Source of the DNA: Turnera subulata
Lineage: Eukaryota > Streptophyta > Magnoliopsida > Malpighiales > Passifloraceae
Length of the DNA stretch: 64,000 nt
Direction: 5' to 3'
NCBI GenBank assembly: GCA_028386065.3
Contig: JAKUCV010002794.1
Span: forward strand, 16,904-80,903
Shown: positions 56,615-64,000 of the stretch, one piece after another
Position numbering within the stretch: position 1 is the stretch's first letter
Layout of the letters: each line of letters begins with the position of its first letter
Made by a program: the position numbers and the translations under genes
The notes under the pieces: model-generated
What the model saw: the letters and a program-made list of their open reading frames with translations, nothing else
Told to the model about the DNA's origin: nothing
Database searches by the model: none

Positions 56615-58216
56615 TCAATGATGTCGCTTGAGTACAATGAATATGCTAAGAGCCATTTGTTTGTCATTGTAGTACAAGTCCAGATTTTCAGAGAATTTCC
56701 TGTGGAAACGTTCAAATACAGAATCAACAATCTCGTCTCCAAAAGTTTCTCTGATGAGTTCCTCATAGATAGCCCTAATAGTTGATGTAATGGGTTGTAT
56801 AATATGTGGACCAAGAGTTGGCCGCATATTGGATGCCATTGATGTGTCAATTCTCTCTAGGCTAAAATATGCATTTCTCTGCAGCACTGCTTCCAACTCC
56901 TTGATGGGTGGATAATATACTGGTATGTTAAAGTCCTCCAGTTTCTCTTCACTGATTAGCCCCTGTTAAAAGCAATGATACATAAATAGATGTTACGGTT
57001 AACCATGTAACAAATCCCCATTGGGAGACTCACCCACCATAACTAGGTGCCGTCCGAGTCGAACCGAATTAGTTGGAGCGAAACTCCGGATACCGGATGG
57101 GAATCCAAAAATAAATAGATGTTATTAATAGAGAATTAGACAAGCAGTCAACTGAGACAACATCCCAGGATGTTACCTCTTCGGCCATGTCCTTGAGAGA
57201 ATATCCCAGGATGTCATTGTTGACACCATGATAAGTTTGAGAACAGACTGTTCCCTCTGGTAGACCAGCTACCGTGAATACCAACAATCCTCCATCCACA
57301 AGTTCTTGAGCCCTTGCATTCAAGAAGCTCTCCATGTCATCCTGAAACTGAGCGGAAAATGCCTTGGCTACTTCTTTTGAGAATCCTGTGCAATGGATGC
57401 TGTCCTTATTATTGGCAGGAGAGTTGGGGTCCAGGATCTCCTCAGGAATCTTGGAGAGCCAATGCAGTGCATAAGAGGAGTGCCCCAGATGGAGACTGGC
57501 CTTAGGGAACAATCGGTTGTGGAAGCTACCGGGAACTCCTGCCGCGAAGAATTCGCTGGAAGGGGGGAGGTTCCTGAAGAGAGTGTTGAAGTCATTGTTG
57601 ACATGATCATTGAAGAACACCTGGAAATCTAATGGTGGAAGATTTGGGTATTGAGACTGATATTTTTCCTTTACAGCTTCAATGATGTTGTGGGTTGCAA
57701 TGAGAGTGTTGGATCCAACAGAACAGCCAAAATCTGCTATGGCAAAAGTATTACAAGTTCCGGATGAGGAGCTGAACTCTAGCTTATCTTCAATGGCTTT
57801 CTTCACCATCACTTTGGCAGCTTCCACTACCCTTCTCTACAATCAACAAGCACAGATTGATAATGATCACTAATTCTGTGAAACTTGAAATGATACTAAA
57901 TCACCTGACTTATGGCTTGATTTCATCTCTGAGCATCTTTATTGCTATGGAAACACCTTGTGCTTACATCTATAACTACTTAGTAACAGGCCTCACGCAT
58001 ATATATCAAAGGAACAAAGAGGACCAATGAATTAAAAGCTAAGAGCCGGTACCAATGGGCTCATAGCGCATTGGTACTCTTGTCAAAGCAAGAGGAGTAA
58101 GGTCTCGTGTTCGCGTCCCACATTCAACATCGACTAGTACCAAGCAAAAAAGAAAAGTTCCATACCTGATAACTAGAGTTCTGAGAATAGCTGTGTTGCC
58201 CATCTCCACTGCTCAT
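56615..58216 (-). CDS. SABATH carboxyl methyltransferase (copy 2)
   Basis: Exons are 58216-58166, 57836-57177 and 56962-56615, giving 352 residues. The start MSSGDGQHSYSQNSSYQ is the only usable ATG: the frame above it reaches a stop without another Met. The SAM-binding motif IADFGCSVGSNT is at residues 50-61, and the pocket segment SSYALHWLSKIP has His142-Trp143. The C-terminus is IFIVLKRHH. A TATATATA lies about 155 bp above the ATG (58369-58378). Intron 1 holds a SINE shared with copy 3, and intron 2 holds a dispersed repeat at about 57010-57110. It would make a methyl ester of a small carboxylic acid; benzoate, farnesoate or an iridoid acid are all possible by family, and the sequence alone does not decide. 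Confidence 0.88.
58046..58145 (+). mobile_element. tRNA-derived SINE in SABATH-2 intron 1
   Basis: The A-box-like CATAGCGCATTGG and the B-box-like CGTGTTCGCGTCCC have tRNA spacing, with short inverted GGTACC/GGTAC ends. A sister copy lies at the same intron position of copy 3 (60680-60780), so it was inserted before the gene duplication. Confidence 0.6.
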
Positions 58217-58924
58217 GGGATAAGATATTGGGATGGTAGTCTCTTGAATTGCCTTCTCCCTCTCAGACTGAAGTCTGCCTAGGATGTTCTTTCTTCAAAG
58301 AGAAGAAGAGCAAAATGATATAGACAAGTCCACAGTTGTCTCTCAAGGAGAGTTAGCTAGATCTAGAAGTATATATAAAAAGCAAATTAGAAACAGGCAT
58401 AAACCTAAGAAGCTAAGAAGCCAACAAACACAAAGAAAACACAATGAGAAAAAAACTAAACAACTATAAATGAAGCCAGCATGTGACATGCATTGACTTT
58501 ACCCTTCTCTCTTCCCGCTAAATTGTATTTTTAAAAGAATAGCTGGTGAAACATGACATCAAATTTGAATATTGGATATAAAAACTCCTAATTGTCCATT
58601 TAAATATTATGTTTTTTTAGTTCTTTTAGGTCAGGGCAGGGCAAGCAATTATGCTCGGGCTTGCAGGACTGTAGAGGAACAATCGGCAAGGATTTCAAAC
58701 CCTCAACTAATTAAGCCAATTCTTGTAGGTATAACATTTTTTTAGATTGATTAAAAAAATAGCATTTTATAGAAAAGAACAAGTAAATATGAGTAAAGTA
58801 GGTCTCCAATTCAAGTCTAGTGTATGTAAAAAATCGTTATTAAGAGACTCACTTACCAGGATAAGTGAAGTAAAATTCTGGATACCGGATCGGAAACAAA
58901 AAAGACAAGTAAATATGACTAACT

Positions 58925-60934
58925 AAGATTGAGGGTAAAGGACGGTACTATATCTGGAGTGACAGGAGGCCACATATCGGCAGCCAGCGACGGGTCGATT
59001 CTCTCCATGCTAAAGCGTGTGTTTCTCTTCAACACTGCTTCCAAATCCTTAAGGTGTGGAAAATATATTGGTATGTTGAAGGTCTCCAGCTTCTCTTTAC
59101 TGATTATTCCCTATTTAAGACAATAATGTACAAGTAGATGTTAGTTTTTTTGTTTGATAGATTAGACTGGGACTCAAACTCGAAACCTGCAGCCGTGAAA
59201 ACGACCCTGTTGGGAAATTGAACAATAGAATCAAGGGGGAGTGTTGTAAAAGTAAACCGGTAGAAAGAACAAGTAATTGGTTAAGAGTTGCACTTTGAAT
59301 TGTAAATAAACTGTAAAAGTGTAGCAATAGAATATCACAAATGTTATGTAGCAGACTTGTATTTTGATTTTGAGGAAATATAACCAACGTTTCCCCTTGC
59401 AAGAATTGTCGCAAATGTTGATTGTGTTTGAGTTTTCACAAATGCTACGGACCCTAGTATCACTTGAGATGCAGATGTTATTAACCAAGTAGTACTTTTG
59501 CTTCTCTATAGCTCACTTTTAAGGGACATCAAATCTGGATCAATGCATAAAAGAAACTGTAAAGGTTGCTCTTCCTAGTCCTTAAATTGATACATTTCTA
59601 AACTTGAAATGGTTTGGTTCAACTAGAATAACCCTAGTAGCATTCTAGTTAAGCTTGTATAAATTTTTTGGTAAAATTAACAGTATCTGGAGACCCACAA
59701 CGACTGATTAACCTATTGCAATTAGCTCAGAACTAGCAAGATGATTTCTTGAATTCTTGTGGAGATTATTTAGTAGGATCTTACCTCTTCGGCCATGTCC
59801 TTGAGAGAATAATCCAGGACGTCATGATTCACTCCATAAAAAATTTGTGAACAGACTGTTCCCTCTGGTAGACCAGCTACCGTGAATACCAACAATCCTC
59901 CACTCACAAGTTCTTGAGCCGTTGCATTCAAGAAGCTCTCCATGTCATTCTGAAACTGAGCAGAAAATGCCTTGGCCACTTCTTTTGAGAATCCTGTGCA
60001 ATGGATGCTGTCCTTATTATAGGCAGGAGAGTTGGGGTCCAGGATCTCCTCAGGAATCTTGGAGAGACAATGCAGTGCATAAGAGGAGTGCCCGAGGTGG
60101 AGGCTCGCCTTAGGGAACAATCGGTTGTGGAAGCTACCGGGAACTCCTGCCGTCGAAGAATTTGCCGGAAGGGGGGAGGTTTCGGAAGAGGGTGTTGAAG
60201 TCATTGTTGACATGATCATTGAAGAACACCTGGAAATCTAATGGTGGAAGATTTGGGTATTGAGACAGATATTTATCCTTTACAGCTTCAATGATGTTTT
60301 GGGTTGCAATGAGGGTGTTGGATCCAACAGAACATCCAAACTCTGCTATGGCAAAAGTATTGCAAGTTCCTAATGAGAAGCTGAATTCTAGATCATCTTC
60401 AATTGCTTTCTTCACCATCACTTTGGCAGCTTCCACTACCATTCTCTACAATCAGCAAGCACAGATTGATAATGATCACTAGTTCTGTGAAACTTGAAAT
60501 TATACTAAATCACCCGACTTATGGCTTGATTAGATTTGGTTTCATCCTGTGAAAAATTTTTTTGTTCATCTGTCTCTGAGCATCTTTATTGCTATGGGAA
60601 CACCTTGTGCTTACATCTATTGTTAATTAGTAAGGGGCCTTGAGCATATCAAAGAAACAAAGAGGACCAAGGAATTAAACCGATACCAATGGGCTCGTAG
60701 CGCATTGGTACTCTTGTCAAAGCAAGAAGAGCGAGGTCTCGTGTTCGAATCCCATCAACATCGACTAGTACCGAGCAAAAGAATTTGTTATTCTTTTGTT
60801 GTTCTAGTTTTGAATAGTTGGGAATTAACAGAAGCCTGGTAACATCAGTACCTCTGGAAGTTAGAATTCTGAGAATAGCTGTGCTCTCCATCTCCCTTGG
60901 CCATGATAGGACTTATTGTCTCTTGAATTGCCAT
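58925..60934 (-). pseudogene. SABATH methyltransferase pseudogene (copy 3)
   Basis: Exon 1 is 60934-60852 (MAIQETISPIMAKGDGEHSY), exon 2 is 60443-59785, and the exon 3 remnant starts at 59110. Three lesions are seen. An extra base (T on plus at 60153) shifts the frame in the FFAAGVPGS codons. The pocket Trp is Cys (ALHCLSKIP). Exon 3 breaks off near 58925, losing about 55 C-terminal residues through a deletion that joins it to sequence found downstream of copy 4 (61337-61430). The splice site of exon 1 is also moved by two bases (CAGAG/GTACTG), although a matching acceptor shift would restore phase. Confidence 0.9.
60680..60780 (+). mobile_element. tRNA-derived SINE in SABATH-3 intron 1
   Basis: This is the paralog of the element at 58046-58145, here with the better B-box GTGTTCGAATCCC. 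It has the same position in the gene. Confidence 0.6.
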
Positions 60935-61584
60935 CTCCCTCTCAGAATTCAGTCTGCCTAGAATGTTCTTTCTTCAAAGAGAAGAAGAGCAAAATGATAT
61001 AGACAAGTCCACGGTTGTTTCTGAAGGAAAGTTAGATCTAGAAGTATATTATAAAAAGCAAATTAGAAACAGACATAAACCAAAGAAGCTAAACAACTAT
61101 GAATGAAGCCTGCGTTGACTTTATCCTTCTCTCTTCCCCCTAAATTGTATGTTTTGAATAAAAGAATAGCTAGCGGAAACATGACAAAAATAACTTGTGG
61201 AAACATGACATCAAATTGGAATATTGGATATAAAAAAACTCCTACTTGTCCATTTAAAAATCATGTTAAAAAAAAATAGGCTAAATTTTATTTTATAGAA
61301 AAACTTCTAGCGTATAGTGTATGTAAAAAATCCTTATTAGGAGACTCATTTATCAGGATTATTGAAGTAAAATTCTGAATACCGGATCGGAAAAAAAAAA
61401 AGACAAGTAAATATGACTAAATAAGATTATTGCCGCTCAGATTAGACTTTAGGCTGCAGTAGCAAGTAGTAACCTGGTATTTTATTGATTGGGAACACAT
61501 TAGTACATCAATATATATAGATGCATGTATCCCCTAATTAGTGATACATTTTACCGGAACATATATATAAGAACGAAGCTGGCC

Positions 61585-63311
61585 TTAATTCTTCCTCTTG
61601 AGGACGACGAATATGTTAATAGGCCTGTGTTTGTCATCAAACAAGTGGAGACTTTCAGATATTTTCTTGAGGAAACGTTCAAATACAGAGTCAACAATCT
61701 CGTCCCCAAAGTGATGTCGGATGAGTTCCTCGGAGATTGCTCTAAATCCGGATGCAAGGGACGGCACCATATCTGGAGTGATAGGAGTCCCCATATCGGC
61801 AGCCAGCGACGGGTCGATTTTCTCCATGCTGAAATATGTGCTTCTCTTCAACACTGCTTCCAAATCCTCAAAGGGTGGAAAATATATTGGTATGTTAAAG
61901 GCCTCCAGTTTCTCTTTACTGATTATTCCCTGTTTAAGACAATAATGTATCAGTAGATATGTCAGTTTTTCTGTTTGATAGGTTAGACTGGGCCTCGAAC
62001 TCGAAACCTTTAGCCCCTCAAGATGACCTTAGTATCACTTGAGATGTAAGTGTGTGCTTTTGCTTCTTCTCCATTGCTAGCTCACTTTTAAGGGACATCA
62101 AAGATGTATCAAAGCATGATAGAAACCGTAAAGGTTGGTCTTCCTAGTCCTTAAAATGATACATTTCTAAACTCGAAATGCTTTGGTTCAACTACAACAA
62201 CTCTAGGCAGCTGACTAAGCTATTGCAATTAGCTTGGAACTAGCAAGATGATTTTTTGAATTCTTGTGGAGATTATTTAGTAGGATCTTACCTCTTCGGC
62301 CATGTCCTTGAGACAATAATCCAGGACGTCATGGTTCACTCCATGATAAGTTTGTGAACAGACAGTTCCCTCTGGTAGACCAGCTACCGTGAGTAGAAAC
62401 AATCCTCCACTCACAACTTCTTGTGCCCTTGCATTCAAAAAGCTCTCCATGTCAATATGAAACTGTTCAAGAAATGCCTTGGCTACTTCCTTTGAAAATC
62501 CTGTGCAATGGATGCTGTCCTTATTGTAGGCAGGAGAGTTGGGGTCCAGGATCTCTTCAGGAAGCTTGGAGAGCCAATGCACTGCATAAGAGGAATGCCC
62601 CACATGGAGACTGGCCTTAGGGAACAACCGGTTGTGGAAGCTACCGGGAACTCCTGCCGCGAAGAATTCGCGGGAGGGTGGGAGGTTCCTGAAGAGAGTG
62701 TTGAAGTCATTGTTGACATGGTCACTGAAGAACACCTGGAAATCTAGTGGTGGATGATCTGGATGTTTAGATTGATATTTTTCCTTTACAGCTTCAATAA
62801 TGTTTTGGGTTGCAATGAGAGTGTTGGATCCAACAGAACAGCCAAAATCTGCTATGGCAAAAGTAGTGGAATTTTCAGAGAAATTGGTGAATTCCAGCTC
62901 ATCTTCAATGGCTTTCTTCACCATTGGTTTGGCATATTCCACCACTAATCTCTACAAGATCCAAGCACAAATTAATGATTGTTCTGTGAACTAAAAAAAC
63001 ATACTAAATCTCCTTTCAGGAAACAATATATGTTATCTCCATCAATTCTACTTTAAAAGCTATTATGAGCATTTTCATTAAGGGGAAGAATAATCTAAAA
63101 GACTCCACAGCTATGTATCTCCATCCCACAATTTTTCGTACTAGAAGAGTATCCCAGCCGCGGCTCAGCTTAATTATGCCGAAAGGAAAAAAAAAAAAAA
63201 TCAGCAATGTGTCATAATTAAGATCGTTAGCATCCACACCTGATAGCCGGAATTTTGAGCATAGCTGTTCAGGCCATCTCCACCGCTCATGGGATAGGAT
63301 TGAGTCCCCAT
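61585..63311 (-). CDS. SABATH carboxyl methyltransferase (copy 4)
   Basis: Exons are 63311-63240, 62951-62292 and 61929-61585, all phase 0 with GT-AG borders, giving 358 residues. The start is MGTQSYPMSGGDGLNSYAQN. The SAM motif is IADFGCSVGSNT. The pocket segment SSYAVHWLSKLP keeps His-Trp. The C-terminus is INIFVVLKRKN. Exon 2 has exactly 660 nt, as in copies 1 and 2. Copy 3 is its nearest neighbour and shares its 3' flank. A perfect 46-bp duplication lies about 45 bp above the ATG. No lesion was seen. Substrate uncertain, as for the other copies. Confidence 0.9.
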
Positions 63312-63353
63312 TTCTGTCTTGGATTTGAAGTTTTCAAAAACTTAAGAGTAAAG

Positions 63354-63445
63354 GCACAAAATGTCAGCTACACCAGAGCCAATTGCACCACACTCTGCTG
63401 CACAAAATGTCAGCTACACCAGAGCCAATTGCACCACACTCTGCT
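63354..63445. repeat. perfect 46-bp tandem duplication in the SABATH-4 leader
   Basis: GCACAAAATGTCAGCTACAC and the next 26 bases occur at 63354 and again at 63400 without change, immediately upstream of the SABATH-4 start codon. Confidence 0.95.
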
Positions 63446-64000
63446 TCAAGAGATAGAAACTTTTCTTTATGGGAGAACAAGGAATGGGATGATTACCAAG
63501 AAATTAACCATAACCTTGAGTGACTCTTGTATCAAACCAAATCAGCCAAATCTACATCAAAATATCCTTAAAGGATGAAAATGATTTAAGAGTTGTGAGG
63601 TGCATAAATTGAGGAAGAACCGTTAAATGTGTAACATCAATTTGACTAAGTGTCATTTGCTTTGTTTAGATTTTGTGTGATGACTTATTTTTAGTTTTGT
63701 TGTTTCCTAGTCAAGTGGGAGTAGGGTTAATTTCTATGTATTCTACCTAGTCAAGTGGTGTAATATAACTAAATTCTAGTTAATTTAGAGTTTGAAATTT
63801 GTTTATAGGCATTGCAAGAGGCTTTATTAATGTAACATGAAGGAAATACACCTCCCTCGTGATGTGATGTTTCGAGATTAATATTGCAAGAAATAAATTC
63901 TTTATGAAAATAGTGATATTTTTCTTATGTATATTTTTTCCTTATCGAGTCTTTCCTTGTTTTTCTGGGTGTTACCATTTCATCATATGCCTCTCTCATT
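63446..64000. other. SABATH-4 upstream region
   Basis: AT-rich sequence. No gene or repeat boundary was recognised. Confidence 0.4.

Noticed and set aside
58046..58145. functional tRNA gene
   Set aside because: A- and B-box-like words are present, but no full cloverleaf or discriminator end can be drawn, and a sister copy lies in the paralogous intron, so a SINE is more likely.

Overview
The window is nuclear DNA from a flowering plant, probably a eudicot. The evidence is GT-AG introns, AT-rich intergenic DNA, and dense plant transposons (Ty1/copia, non-LTR elements, Helitron, MULE, hAT, tRNA-derived SINEs). No bacterial or organellar genes are visible. One assembly gap lies at 51707-52336. 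The species cannot be fixed from the sequence.

The host genes all lie on the minus strand and belong to three families. (1) BAHD acyltransferases of the benzyl-alcohol benzoyltransferase / alcohol acyltransferase type have four copies. BAHD-2 (23526-28717) reads as intact. BAHD-4 (42071-43633) is intact except for one missing base. BAHD-3 (30030-37442) is broken by a LINE-like insertion and a 79-nt deletion. BAHD-1 (5647-6586) is an orphan second exon with a 4-nt insertion. (2) SABATH carboxyl methyltransferases have four copies: 2881-4563, 56615-58216 and 61585-63311 look intact, and 58925-60934 is a pseudogene. (3) A peroxisomal acyl-CoA oxidase of the ACX3 type (52671-56113) has 13 exons that join to a 693-residue protein. 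Copies of its last exon lie as relics beside BAHD-2 and BAHD-4, which shows that a unit carrying the ACX3 tail plus a BAHD gene was duplicated repeatedly.

Layout from left to right: copia fragment carrying a hAT element (1-2360); SABATH-1; BAHD-1 relic; copia A (6771-19915) with copia B (10582-18846) nested inside it, both with 5-bp target duplications; an internally deleted copia D (20559-22950); ACX3 relic; BAHD-2, whose 3.8-kb intron holds a Helitron and a MULE; BAHD-3 pseudogene packed with MULEs, two hAT elements and an ORF1-only LINE; a second ORF1-only LINE with SINEs (38155-40861); ACX3 relic; BAHD-4; a decayed copia E (45758 to the gap) rich in tandem repeats and small hairpins; ACX3; and a three-gene SABATH array.

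Together the host genes could make volatile or fruit esters. ACX3 would shorten acyl-CoAs in the peroxisome, BAHD enzymes would transfer acyl groups to alcohols, and SABATH enzymes would methylate carboxylic acids. That joint role is inference. The physical linkage is at least partly explained by segmental duplication.
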